Shown here piece by piece: positions 34,175-43,316 of a DNA stretch of 49,956 nt. A model generated the notes under the pieces. It was not told the origin of the DNA and did no database searches. It was given only the letters and a program-made list of their open reading frames with translations. This DNA comes from Chloroflexota bacterium (lineage in GTDB: Bacteria; Chloroflexota; Dehalococcoidia; UBA2979). A program made the translations under genes and the position numbers. The DNA lies in the NCBI GenBank assembly GCA_003228125.1, contig QGNP01000008.1, positions 1-49,956 of the forward strand, written 5' to 3'. Position 1 is the first letter of the stretch. Every line of letters begins with the position of its first letter.

Positions 34175-35512
34175 ATGCAAAAAGATGACATAGACCAAAT
34201 AATTAAAGATGATTTAAAGTATTTGATTCACCCACAGTATTTTGCCCCAGATCATCAAGAGCCGATTATTTTTGAAAAAGGAAAAGGTGCATGGCTGTAT
34301 GATTACAATGGTAAAAAATATTTTGATGGACTTTCGTCATTATGGAATGTTGCAGTTGGCCATGGTAGAGAAGAGCTTGCTAAGGCGGCCTATGATCAAA
34401 TTAGTAAAGTCGCATTTACTAATAATTATACTGGCTTTTCTAATCTCCCAGCTATTCAGTTAGCAAAAAAAATTATTGAATTAACGTATGACAATATGCA
34501 AGGTGTGTATTTTACTAACTCTGGTTCTGAATCAAATGAGGGCGCTTTAAAAACTGCAAGATTTTATTGGAACCTTAAGGGGCAACCTAAGAAAAATAAA
34601 TTAATTGCAAGACAACGTGCTTACCACGGGGGTACTTTAGCTACTTCTGCAATGACTGGATTGCCTCCATTTTGGAAATATTTTGGACCATTGCCGAAAG
34701 AAATTATTCATGCCCAAGGTGAAAGCAGGGATGGTGAAGAACTAAATTCAGATGGGGAAACAGCAAGCTGGGTAGAGGACACAATATTGAGAGAAGGAGC
34801 TGATACAGTAGCAGCAGTCATTGCTGAGCCAGTAAAAGGAGCCGGTGGGGTTTGGACACCTTCGGAGAACTATTTCAAAGAATTACGAGCTATCTGTGAT
34901 AAATATGATGTATTGCTTATTGCTGATGAAGTAATTACAGGATTTGGTAGAACTGGTCAATGGTTTGCTTTACAAAGATGGGGCATAAATCCAGACATTG
35001 TTACTTTTGCTAAAGCAATAACATCAGGATATATCCCTATGGGAGGATTTATTGTTTCCAAGGAAATTATGAATGCATTACAAAATGTTCCTCCAGATGC
35101 TAAATTTATGCACGCCTATACTAATAGTGCACATCCAACTGCTTCTGCTGTAGGTCTCCGCAATCTACAAATCATAGAAGATGAACAATTAGTTCAGAAT
35201 GCTCAAGTGATGGGGCAATACCTTTCTGAAGGATTGCAAAATATTTTTGCTAAGAAGAAAAATATATCAAATATTCGAACTCTAGGATTTATTGCAGGAT
35301 TTACATTAGTCGAAGATGCTGATTCAAATACTAATTATGATCCAACATTAGGCATGGGAAGTAAATTTGCTAAATTTCTTAGAGAAGAATGCGGTGTCAT
35401 TACTAGGTTCGTAGGCGATCAAATAGTTCTGGCTCCTCCACTAATTACTGTTCAATCAGAAATTGATTTCTTATTAGATGGATTAGAGCGTTCATTGAAA
35501 TCGATTCTTTGA
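34175..35512 (+). CDS. class III PLP-dependent aminotransferase (omega-amino-acid:pyruvate type)
   Basis: 445 residues. TNSGSESNEGALKTARFYW (about 114-132) is the cofactor-phosphate helix, LLIADEVITGFGRTG (about 247-261) holds the Asp (D251) that pairs with the pyridine N, and ITSGYIPMGG follows the PLP Lys, K280. MHAYTNSAHPTASAVG also matches omega-transaminases (beta-alanine, taurine, 4-aminobutyrate or putrescine types). The donor cannot be fixed from sequence. An AGAGGAG SD precedes it. It is 20 bp after murE and 9 bp before birA, so it is probably co-transcribed. Confidence 0.9.
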   Translation: MQKDDIDQIIKDDLKYLIHPQYFAPDHQEPIIFEKGKGAWLYDYNGKKYFDGLSSLWNVAVGHGREELAKAAYDQISKVAFTNNYTGFSNLPAIQLAKKIIELTYDNMQGVYFTNSGSESNEGALKTARFYWNLKGQPKKNKLIARQRAYHGGTLATSAMTGLPPFWKYFGPLPKEIIHAQGESRDGEELNSDGETASWVEDTILREGADTVAAVIAEPVKGAGGVWTPSENYFKELRAICDKYDVLLIADEVITGFGRTGQWFALQRWGINPDIVTFAKAITSGYIPMGGFIVSKEIMNALQNVPPDAKFMHAYTNSAHPTASAVGLRNLQIIEDEQLVQNAQVMGQYLSEGLQNIFAKKKNISNIRTLGFIAGFTLVEDADSNTNYDPTLGMGSKFAKFLREECGVITRFVGDQIVLAPPLITVQSEIDFLLDGLERSLKSIL

Positions 35513-35521
35513 GTAATTTGA

Positions 35522-36328
35522 ATGAATAATTTCGATAAAACATCTTATTTGAATAATTTGAAAACTATGCATTTAGGTAAACAGGTTTTTTATAAAACCT
35601 CTACTGGCTCTACAATGGACGATGCTAGGAATGCATTAAAAATGCAAAATAGTGAAGCATTGCATGGTTCACTATTTCTTTCCAATGAACAGCTAAAAGG
35701 ACGTGGAAGAGGACAAAAAACTTGGTCTTCAAATCCTGGCTCCGGTATTTATGTTACTTTTCTTTTAAAATATGACGAACATGTTAGTAATTTTTTATAT
35801 ATGATTAGTAGTCTTGCTATTTGTGATGCTATAGAGGACTTGATAAATATTCAAACTTCTATAAAATGGCCAAATGATATTATGCATCAAAATAAAAAAG
35901 TCGCGGGCATACTAATTGAAAATGTTATTGATGACAAAGAAGGTGTTTCATTAATTGGCATGGGCATAAATATGCGTAATTCTGAGTTATTGCCAGATGA
36001 ATATCGTGAGAATAGTACTGATTTAGAAAAGATGCTAAATTTTAATAATTGTAATAATGCAGCTATTGATAACAATGAAATATTTTTATCTTCTCTTTCT
36101 ACTAATTTTGAGAAGAGATACTATCAATCAATAAGTGATTCAGTTAGTTTATATAATAATTGGAGAATTTTAGTTTCTACAATTGGAAAAAACATAATTG
36201 CTCACTTAGATAATGTTTCTTTACATGGTAAGGTTGTTGATATTTCTGACCATGGAGTATTAATTTTAGAGAATGAAGAAGGAAAATATATTGAAGTGAT
36301 GGCTGCTTCAATTGAAGAATTAAATTAA
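35522..36328 (+). CDS. birA: biotin-[acetyl-CoA-carboxylase] ligase, catalytic form without DNA-binding domain
   Basis: 268 residues; no N-terminal winged helix. GRGRGQKTWSSNPGSGIYVTFLL (about 60-82) is the biotin/adenylate-binding signature, and IKWPNDIMHQNKKVAGILIE (about 117-136) the second one; a C-terminal SH3-like domain (about 215-268) completes the enzyme. It attaches biotin to the carboxylase carrier protein. It lacks the repressor domain of E. coli BirA, so it is not a regulator. Confidence 0.93.
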   Translation: MNNFDKTSYLNNLKTMHLGKQVFYKTSTGSTMDDARNALKMQNSEALHGSLFLSNEQLKGRGRGQKTWSSNPGSGIYVTFLLKYDEHVSNFLYMISSLAICDAIEDLINIQTSIKWPNDIMHQNKKVAGILIENVIDDKEGVSLIGMGINMRNSELLPDEYRENSTDLEKMLNFNNCNNAAIDNNEIFLSSLSTNFEKRYYQSISDSVSLYNNWRILVSTIGKNIIAHLDNVSLHGKVVDISDHGVLILENEEGKYIEVMAASIEELN

Positions 36329-36345
36329 CTGAGAGGTTTTTAGGA

Positions 36346-37113
36346 ATGATTGATAATTTAAAAAAATTTCAAGTAATTGAAAAAATATTTCGTGATGTCC
36401 TAAATGCTAACAATTTTACTGAAATTCGCACTACGACTATCCAACCGCTAAATTTATATACTTCTGCCGGCACATTGACTCCCAGTATGTTACATGGAAC
36501 ATACTCGTTTCTTGATTGGGATGGATGGTCAGGAGAGCGGATTGTTTTAAGACCTGATGTAACTGTACCTGTTGCGCAATGGTATTTAAATAATATACAA
36601 GGAGAAGAAGCAAAGCTTTTTTATATTGAACCTGTTTATCGATTCGTTGATGATAAAAATAATAGAGAAATATGGCAGTGCGGTACAGAATTAATAAACA
36701 TATCTCCAGAAATTGCAAATGAAGAAATTATTAAACTTGTTACAGAATTATTAGGTAAATTACATTTAACCACAGCAATTAAAGTTGTTATTACTAACAA
36801 AGATGATGGTTTGCATGCTGATAGTTATGATGCATTACCAAATGGAAGTATCGCAAAAAGATTAATCGAAGCATTAAGCAATATTTTTGAAACAACAGGA
36901 TTTAACTATGAATTCATTGATTCATCTGCAAATAAAAAATTTGAATATTATACAAACTATGCTTTCTCAGTAATTACAAATGATACTGAAATATTATCTG
37001 GAGGCAGATATGATAATTTATGCGAGGAGCTCGGCGGTAAAAAAACTTATGCTTCTGGGTTTGCATTTAATATGAATGAAATAATAAAATTATTAGCTGA
37101 TGATCGACAATGA
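36346..37113 (+). CDS. hisZ: ATP phosphoribosyltransferase regulatory subunit HisZ (HisRS-like core)
   Basis: 255 residues with the class II tRNA-synthetase core: TTIQPLNLY and VLRPDVTVPVAQWYL (motif-2 region, about 67-82), FYIEPVYRF then REIWQCGTELI, and the C-terminal SGGRYDNLCEELGG (motif 3). The anticodon-binding domain is missing, as in HisZ. HisZ binds short-form HisG and confers His feedback. It opens the his operon (a GAGAGG SD lies before it) and overlaps hisG by 4 bp (ATGA), the expected partner order. Confidence 0.85.
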   Translation: MIDNLKKFQVIEKIFRDVLNANNFTEIRTTTIQPLNLYTSAGTLTPSMLHGTYSFLDWDGWSGERIVLRPDVTVPVAQWYLNNIQGEEAKLFYIEPVYRFVDDKNNREIWQCGTELINISPEIANEEIIKLVTELLGKLHLTTAIKVVITNKDDGLHADSYDALPNGSIAKRLIEALSNIFETTGFNYEFIDSSANKKFEYYTNYAFSVITNDTEILSGGRYDNLCEELGGKKTYASGFAFNMNEIIKLLADDRQ

Positions 37114-38480
37114 TTAAACTAGCATTACCTCGAGGGTCTATTCAAAAAAATGTTGCCAATATCTTATTGGAACTTTCTATAGATATACCTGACTACAATT
37201 CAGCAAATAGAGTTTATAGTTATGAATTTAATAATATGAATGATGCTGTTGCTCGATCGTTTGCCGAAAAAGACATTCCAATACAAGTTGCGTTAGGTAA
37301 TTATGACCTTGGAATTGTTACTTCATGGTGGGTAGACGAGTTGTTAATTAAATATCCTCACTTATCAATTGAAAATTTAATCTCTTTTAATGATTCAGTT
37401 TCTACATTATATTCAACTACTTCAAATGACAAAAATATTCTTAATGATAATCTTGACGAACATATCATTATTACAGAATTTCCAAATATAACAACTAATT
37501 ACTTGTACACAAACAGAACTTCTAATTATCGGGTATTTGAAGCCTGGGGAAATCCTGAAAATTGGCTTCATGGAGACGCATCAATTGCAATTTTGCCTGA
37601 AGAGAAGCTTACGGATAAAATCAAAGTTATTGACTCAATTTACCAAGGAGGGATGCTTTTAATTGGCAATAGAAAAAAAAATAAAAATATTAAGGAGTCA
37701 AATATTTTTAAGCTTTTAAATAAATACAACGGCCTATCATCTCGCTCGCCTTTTAATTTTAATGGAAACAAGATAAATGAATACGTAAATAAAACTAAAA
37801 AAATATCTCAACCTAGAAAAAAAATTAGGCTTGCTATTCCAGATGGACATGCATTTAAACATACGGCTCTAGCACTAAATGATGCTGGAATTAATATTTC
37901 AGGTTACACGGACGTAGATTCAATCGGTAAAAATTTTGAAAATGATCTAGGTATGGATATTAATATTATGCGCCCTCAAGATATGCCTCAGGCAGTAGCT
38001 TTAGGTTTATATGATATAGCAATAACAGGAAGAGATTGGCTTAAGAATTTTGTTTTTAATTATCCGAATTCTCCAGTAGAAGAAATACATGACTTGCAAA
38101 GAAGTAAATATAAAATTGGAGCTGTTGTTTCACAAGACTTGAATTGCAAGAATATCAATGAAGCGTTTATTAAATGGGAAAATCAAGGAATAAAAACAAT
38201 TCGAATCGCTTCTGAATATTATGGTATTGCTGATCATTTTGCAAGAAATTCTGCAGCTAATGACTATAAGATTATACCTATTTCAGGTGCATCAGAAGGA
38301 TTTGTACCTCACGATGCAGAAATTTTAGTTGAAGGCGTTGAGACAGGCGCAACATTGAAGGCTAATAATCTTGAAATGCTAGATGTAATTTTGGAATCTA
38401 CTAATATTATTATTGCTAATAAGAATAAACATAAATTAATTGAAGATAAAATATCTCTTTTTTTAAAATATTTTAAATGA
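37110..38480 (+). CDS. hisG: tandem-fused HisG: degenerate N-domain plus catalytic C-domain
   Basis: 456 residues, about twice the short-form HisG length. Each half has the ATP-phosphoribosyltransferase fold: opening MIKLALPRGSIQKN (residue 1) and again KIRLAIPDGHAFKH (about 238). Matching inner segments follow: YDLGIVTSWW (about 65) against YDIAITGRDW (301), and ITEFPNITTNYL (121) against IASEYYGIADHF (366). The PRPP-binding loop VEGVETGATLKANNL (407-421) is intact only in the C-half; in the N-half the same place is shortened and reads EKLTDKIKVIDS without G-x-T-L. So the C-half should be catalytic and the N-half pseudo-enzymatic or regulatory. Reaction: ATP plus PRPP to phosphoribosyl-ATP, the first step of histidine synthesis. 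It is coupled to hisZ by a 4-bp overlap. Confidence 0.85.
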   Translation: MIKLALPRGSIQKNVANILLELSIDIPDYNSANRVYSYEFNNMNDAVARSFAEKDIPIQVALGNYDLGIVTSWWVDELLIKYPHLSIENLISFNDSVSTLYSTTSNDKNILNDNLDEHIIITEFPNITTNYLYTNRTSNYRVFEAWGNPENWLHGDASIAILPEEKLTDKIKVIDSIYQGGMLLIGNRKKNKNIKESNIFKLLNKYNGLSSRSPFNFNGNKINEYVNKTKKISQPRKKIRLAIPDGHAFKHTALALNDAGINISGYTDVDSIGKNFENDLGMDINIMRPQDMPQAVALGLYDIAITGRDWLKNFVFNYPNSPVEEIHDLQRSKYKIGAVVSQDLNCKNINEAFIKWENQGIKTIRIASEYYGIADHFARNSAANDYKIIPISGASEGFVPHDAEILVEGVETGATLKANNLEMLDVILESTNIIIANKNKHKLIEDKISLFLKYFK

Positions 38481-38489
38481 TTGGTTAAT

Positions 38490-39233
38490 ATGCCTGGCTT
38501 ATGCTTACACCTGAGTATTGGTAATTCTATTATTAATAAAACCAATCATTCTGCAATTAAACAGTCACCCGGCTCTTTTTTACTTGGTACTACGGCTCCT
38601 GATATCAGAACAATTACAGGTCAAAATAGAGAGTTAACTCATTTTTTCAATCTAGCTATTCTGGAACCTCAATATCCTATAATTAATTTAAATAAACAAT
38701 ATCCGAATATTTTAAATATATTACAAAGTGATTCATCCGCTAGTTCATTTATAGCTGGTTATATAACTCATTTAATTTCTGATCAAAGATATATAGAATT
38801 AATTTATAGAAAATATTTTTTTTCAAATGATTTTATTAATAATTTAAAAAATAATCTCTATGACCGAACATTGCAATATGAACTAGATAGAATAGTAAGA
38901 TCGGATAATCAATTTTATTCTAAATCTATCGAATTGATAAATAATGATGTTCATAATTATAATCTTCCATTTATTAATGACTTTGAACTGAGTGAATGGA
39001 ATATAATTATGCAAAATATTATTTCACAACCAGCTAGTTTTGATAGATACCCTAGAATGATGATGTCTCACTTAACTAAACTCGGATATGCATTTGAACA
39101 TATTTCTGAACATCTAGGCAATGCAAATAAAATTATAGAAGAATCAATGAATATTGTTGGGAATGAATTTATCAAAATATTTATTGATGATACAGTAGAT
39201 GAATGTATTAAATTAATTGAGGAGCTTGCTTAG
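38490..39233 (+). CDS. phospholipase-C/nuclease-P1-like predicted zinc protein within the his operon
   Basis: 247 residues from ATG 38490, 9 bp after hisG. The pattern recalls zinc-dependent PLC-like domains (Zn_dep_PLPC): an N-terminal M-P-G-L-C-L-H7, GSFLLGTTAPDIR (D38), L-T-H51-F-F, and FIAGYITHLISDQRY (H94, D98). These His/Asp positions could bind metal. It has no signal peptide, unlike secreted PLCs, so a cytoplasmic hydrolase is likely. The stop overlaps the hisD GTG (TAGTG), which binds it tightly to the operon. It is not a known histidine enzyme. Possible roles include phosphatase-like chemistry or an unrelated hitchhiker. Confidence 0.65.
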   Translation: MPGLCLHLSIGNSIINKTNHSAIKQSPGSFLLGTTAPDIRTITGQNRELTHFFNLAILEPQYPIINLNKQYPNILNILQSDSSASSFIAGYITHLISDQRYIELIYRKYFFSNDFINNLKNNLYDRTLQYELDRIVRSDNQFYSKSIELINNDVHNYNLPFINDFELSEWNIIMQNIISQPASFDRYPRMMMSHLTKLGYAFEHISEHLGNANKIIEESMNIVGNEFIKIFIDDTVDECIKLIEELA

Positions 39234-40585
39234 TGTCAAATAATAATTATATAAAAATTTATAAAAATATAGATACTGCTAAAAAAAATCTATTAAAAAG
39301 GAATGCAATTTCTTTATTTGACTATAAGTTACCGCCCATTATTCAAAAAAGAAATGACGGATTGTTTAAAAGAAATCTATCACCTTATGCTCTTGTTAAT
39401 AAAATTATTAAAGAAGTAATTAAAGATGGAGATTCTGCAATAAAAAAATATAGCAAACTTCTTGACGGAGCAGATCTCACTTCATTAAAAGTTACCAAGA
39501 AGGAAATTGATGATGCTTTTAATACTGTCTCTGATGACGATATTAATTCTATAAAATTTATGACTCAAAGAATTAAAAATTATCATGAAATTCAATTAAC
39601 TCATAGCAATAGAGAGTTCTTTCAGAATGGATTTGGTATTAAAGTTGTTCCTATAGATAACATAGGAATATATATGACTGGTGCGCTTACAGCATTACCT
39701 TCTTCAATAATTCACACTGCAATACCAGCAATTATTGCTGGTTCTAAAAATATAGTAGGCATTAGTCCAACTGATGAGAATGGTAATGTTAATCCTTATA
39801 AACTAATTGCTGCAAAATTTGCCGGCATCGAACATGTATACAAAGGGTCTGGTGCTCAAGCAATTGCAGCATTGGCCTACGGAACTGAATCTATTCCAAA
39901 GGTTGATAAAATTGCTGGTCCAGGTAATATTTTTGTATCAATGGCCAAGCAACAGGTATTTGGCAATGTCGGAATCGATGCTCTTTATGGACCAACTGAG
40001 ACACTTGTCATTGCGGATAAGTATGCAAATCCCGACATATGCGCTGCGGATATTTTGCATGCCGCAGAACATGATTCGCTCGCAATTCCAATTTTAATAA
40101 CAGATGATTTAAATATCGCCTTATCAATATCTGATTCAATATCTAAGAATATTGATAATTTTAGCAGAAAAGATACTATTCAAATGTCACTTAAAAATGG
40201 AGGTATAGTTATCAGTAAAAATATTTATGAAGCTGTTGAGTTATCTAATATTTTTGCTCCAGAACATCTTTGTTTATCTATTAGAAATCCCAACAAATTC
40301 ATTTCATTAATTAAAAATGCCGGTGGTATTTTTGTTGGTGAAGGAACGCCTGAAGTCATTGGTGATTATACTGGTGGAATAAGTCATGTTATGCCAACCG
40401 GAGGTACTGCAAAATATGCTAGCCCACTTAGCATTTATGACTTTCAAAAAATCATATCAATTGCTGATATATCAGCAATTGACTTACGGCAACTTGGTCC
40501 TCAAGCATCCCGAATTGCTATGATTGAAGGCCTATCAGCTCATGCAAACTCTATTGATATTAGATTGAATATTTTAAATGAATAA
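39233..40585 (+). CDS. hisD: histidinol dehydrogenase
   Basis: 450 residues from a GTG start that overlaps the previous stop by one base, with GAGGAG about ten bases upstream. KIAGPGNIFVSMAKQQVFG (about 223-241) is the family signature; nearby G-P-T-E-T-L-V-I-A-D and LHAAEHD carry zinc and NAD contacts; APEHLCLSIRNP follows. It catalyses the final two oxidations, histidinol to histidine. It overlaps hisC by 8 bp. Confidence 0.96.
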   Translation: MSNNNYIKIYKNIDTAKKNLLKRNAISLFDYKLPPIIQKRNDGLFKRNLSPYALVNKIIKEVIKDGDSAIKKYSKLLDGADLTSLKVTKKEIDDAFNTVSDDDINSIKFMTQRIKNYHEIQLTHSNREFFQNGFGIKVVPIDNIGIYMTGALTALPSSIIHTAIPAIIAGSKNIVGISPTDENGNVNPYKLIAAKFAGIEHVYKGSGAQAIAALAYGTESIPKVDKIAGPGNIFVSMAKQQVFGNVGIDALYGPTETLVIADKYANPDICAADILHAAEHDSLAIPILITDDLNIALSISDSISKNIDNFSRKDTIQMSLKNGGIVISKNIYEAVELSNIFAPEHLCLSIRNPNKFISLIKNAGGIFVGEGTPEVIGDYTGGISHVMPTGGTAKYASPLSIYDFQKIISIADISAIDLRQLGPQASRIAMIEGLSAHANSIDIRLNILNE

Positions 40586-41651
40586 TTTTGATTTTAAAGA
40601 TTATATTCAATCTAATTTGTCTGAAATTATAGGATACCAAGCTCTAAGTTATCCAAATGAATTAAGAAATTTTATTAAACTCGATGGCAATGAAAATCCC
40701 TATGGACCATCAAAGAAGGCTATTGAAGTGCTATCACAACGGAATGATTTTCATTTATATCCAGATCATCCTGACAAGTTAAGACAAAAAATTGCTGATT
40801 CGTTAAATGTATTGCCAGAGAATATTGTCTGTAGTGCTGGCGCTGATGCAGTTATTAATCTTATTTTTTCATCTTTTAAAAAACAAGATATGAAACTGGT
40901 TATAATTAAGCCCTCATTTGGAATGTATAAACATGATGCCATGATCAATAACTTACTTTTTGATGAAATTAACCTAGAAATAGCCTCTCAACCAAATGGC
41001 CATTATTTAGACGCAAACCTCTTTTCACGCAATAAACATGCATTCATTTTTGCTATTCCTAATAACCCAACTGGAGGAATAATGGAGAAAGAGTCAATTC
41101 TTAAATTATTAGATGCTGAACACTTAGTTATTATTGATGAAGCGTATATAAAATTTTCTAAGCATCAATCATATGTAGAGTTGACTAAGAAATATAAGAA
41201 TTTAATTGTCATACAAACATTTAGCAAGTGGGCAGGACTAGCTGGCCTTAGACTTGGCTACGGAGTTATGCACCGTGATCTTTCTTCTACTTTAAATGCA
41301 ATTCAACAACCTTATACGATAACAAATTATGCAATTGATGCTGCTATGGTATCACTTGATGATGTTGAATTTTTAGATAACAATGTAAAAAAAATCATTG
41401 CAACAAAAGATCTTTTTATTAATCAATTAGTTGACATAACTAATATTACCCCAATTAATTCAGAAGGAAATTTTATCTTATGTAGAATAAATAAAGGGAA
41501 AAATACTGATTTTCAAAAATTTTTGTATAATAAAAATATATTAATTAGGTCATATTCTGATGTCGAATTAAAGAAATATGTTAGAATATCCATTGGAACT
41601 CCCAAGAATATGGAATATGTTATAGAAGTAATTAAAGAATGGAATTCTTAA
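40578..41651 (+). CDS. hisC: histidinol-phosphate aminotransferase
   Basis: 357 residues, fold type I PLP enzyme. KLDGNENPYGPSKKAI (about 34-49), the IPNNPTGG loop (about 156-163), IIDEAYIKF (Asp pairing with the pyridine ring) and IQTFSKWAGLAGLRLGYG (PLP Lys in S-K-W, then the Arg phosphate contact) are all present. It converts imidazole-acetol phosphate to histidinol phosphate. It begins inside the last codons of hisD and ends 1 bp before hisB. Confidence 0.95.
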   Translation: MNNFDFKDYIQSNLSEIIGYQALSYPNELRNFIKLDGNENPYGPSKKAIEVLSQRNDFHLYPDHPDKLRQKIADSLNVLPENIVCSAGADAVINLIFSSFKKQDMKLVIIKPSFGMYKHDAMINNLLFDEINLEIASQPNGHYLDANLFSRNKHAFIFAIPNNPTGGIMEKESILKLLDAEHLVIIDEAYIKFSKHQSYVELTKKYKNLIVIQTFSKWAGLAGLRLGYGVMHRDLSSTLNAIQQPYTITNYAIDAAMVSLDDVEFLDNNVKKIIATKDLFINQLVDITNITPINSEGNFILCRINKGKNTDFQKFLYNKNILIRSYSDVELKKYVRISIGTPKNMEYVIEVIKEWNS

Positions 41652-41652
41652 A

Positions 41653-42252
41653 ATGACTAATCGGGTGAGCAAAGTACAGCGGAAAACAAATGAAACTGAC
41701 ATTGAGGTGTATTTAAACATTGATGGTACAGGTAAGTCTAATATAAATACTGGAATTGGTTTTTGCGATCATATGTTGAGTGCCTTTGCAAAACATGGAC
41801 GTTTTGATTTAAATGTAGATTGTACTGGTGATCTTGAAGTCGACGCACATCATTCAATTGAAGACATAGGAATTTCTATTGGAAAAGCAATAAATGAATC
41901 ATTAGGCGACAGATCTGGTATCAATAGAATGGGAGACGCCACTGTTCCTTTAGATGAAGCAATGGTTCAGTCAATAGTTGATATATCAGGTCGACCTTTT
42001 GCTTCAATTGATTTAACATTCAATAGTCCTATTATTGGTGAAATGCCTAGTGAATTAATTTCTCACATGTTAGATTCTATTGCGATTAATGCATTAATAA
42101 CACTTCATATTGTTCAAAAATCTGGTAAAAACGATCATCATATCGCTGAATCTGCTTTTAAGTCTTTTGCAAGAGCATTAGATGCAGCTTCGACATTTGA
42201 TTTACGAATTAATGGTAATGTTCCAAGTACGAAAGGGACTCTTGACGCTTGA
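41653..42252 (+). CDS. hisB: imidazoleglycerol-phosphate dehydratase
   Basis: 199 residues, the monofunctional HisB type. GFCDHMLSAFAKHGRF (about 37-52), DAHHSIEDIGISIG (about 68-81) and the late repeat GKNDHHIAESAFKSFARAL (about 158-176) provide the His/Glu manganese ligands. It dehydrates IGP to imidazole-acetol phosphate. Its stop overlaps the following TTG start. Confidence 0.96.
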   Translation: MTNRVSKVQRKTNETDIEVYLNIDGTGKSNINTGIGFCDHMLSAFAKHGRFDLNVDCTGDLEVDAHHSIEDIGISIGKAINESLGDRSGINRMGDATVPLDEAMVQSIVDISGRPFASIDLTFNSPIIGEMPSELISHMLDSIAINALITLHIVQKSGKNDHHIAESAFKSFARALDAASTFDLRINGNVPSTKGTLDA

Positions 42253-43058
42253 TAAATGAAAAAAAAATTCTTGAGATATCACAATATATTCATTCCTTTA
42301 TTGATGAAGTAGATAAATTATCAATGCAATATTTTAATTCTGATATTCCTTTAGATGTCATAACTAAAACTGATGGTTCGTTTGTTACTCTTGCTGATCA
42401 AAAAATAGAAGATTATATAACAAGTAAAATTATTCAATTTGATCCCAATCATGCGATTCTTGGTGAGGAGCGAGGACAAAAAAATAATGATAATGATAAT
42501 GATTATATTTGGATTATTGACCCCATAGATGCAACTAATAATTATTTAAAAGGTATTCCAATTTGGGCTACGCTTATATCTTGCATATATAGAAACGAAG
42601 TAATTTCAACAATTGTTTCAGCGCCTGCAATGGATTTTCGTTTATTTGCAAATATAAATCAAGGCTCGTATAAGCAAATCATTTCACTGAACACAGTAAA
42701 AAGAATTAATGTTTCTAAAAATATGGATTTAAATGATTCATATATGCTATATGGATCTTATTCATTGGCCTCTCAAGTCTATGGTAGCAATTTTGAAAAA
42801 TTACTACTTTCTACTAAAAGACAAAGAGGATTTGGTGATTTTTACGGGCATTGTCTTGTTGCAGAAGGAGCTTCAGATTTTATGGTGGATACCCAATTAC
42901 ATATATGGGATATTGCTCCTTTTTTACTTATTCTTAAAGAGGCGGGTGGCGCTATAGAATTTACTGGAGATTTTTCAATTGATTCCATCGGAAATGCCAT
43001 ATCTGCAAATAGTTTAATAACTCTTGATAAAGTTAAATCAATTATTACAAAAATTTAA
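42249..43058 (+). CDS. hisN: inositol-monophosphatase-family phosphatase, probably histidinol-phosphatase (HisN type)
   Basis: 269 residues from a TTG that overlaps the hisB stop (TTGA), with AAAGGGA about 11 bases upstream; no in-frame ATG exists nearby. IMPase motifs are: VTLADQKIEDYI (about 46-57), HAILGEERG (metal Glu, about 70-78), WIIDPIDATNNYLKGIPIWA (about 94-113) and DTQLHIWDIAPFLLILKEAGG (about 217-237). In this operon, histidinol-phosphate is the likely substrate, closing the gap between HisC and HisD. The activity could also be broader. It converges with purS, overlapping 4 bp. Confidence 0.8.
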   Translation: MINEKKILEISQYIHSFIDEVDKLSMQYFNSDIPLDVITKTDGSFVTLADQKIEDYITSKIIQFDPNHAILGEERGQKNNDNDNDYIWIIDPIDATNNYLKGIPIWATLISCIYRNEVISTIVSAPAMDFRLFANINQGSYKQIISLNTVKRINVSKNMDLNDSYMLYGSYSLASQVYGSNFEKLLLSTKRQRGFGDFYGHCLVAEGASDFMVDTQLHIWDIAPFLLILKEAGGAIEFTGDFSIDSIGNAISANSLITLDKVKSIITKI

Positions 43059-43309
43059 GATTTTTTTATTTGTATCGAAAAATCTTCAATCACTGGATTT
43101 GACAACAACTGATCGCACATTAATCTAGTTTCTGATAATGCATCTTCTTCATTATTTGCTGTTAAGGATAAATCTATGACTTTCCCCATTCTTGCGGAAT
43201 TAACATCTGAAAATCCTAATTGATTTAATCCATTCTTGATGGCTATGCCTTGAGGATCATTGACTCCCTGTTTTAACTTTATTAATATAGAAATATTGTA
43301 TGTATTCAT
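43055..43309 (-). CDS. purS: phosphoribosylformylglycinamidine synthase subunit PurS
   Basis: 84 residues. ILIKLKQGVNDPQGIAIKNGL (about 8-28) and MGKVIDLSLTAN match the PurS strand-helix pattern. PurS links PurQ and PurL in the three-subunit FGAM synthase. It is the last visible purine gene, 7 bp after purC; purQ and purL must lie elsewhere, because the his operon converges here. Confidence 0.93.
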   Translation of the reverse strand: MNTYNISILIKLKQGVNDPQGIAIKNGLNQLGFSDVNSARMGKVIDLSLTANNEEDALSETRLMCDQLLSNPVIEDFSIQIKKS

Positions 43310-43316
43310 AATTTTA

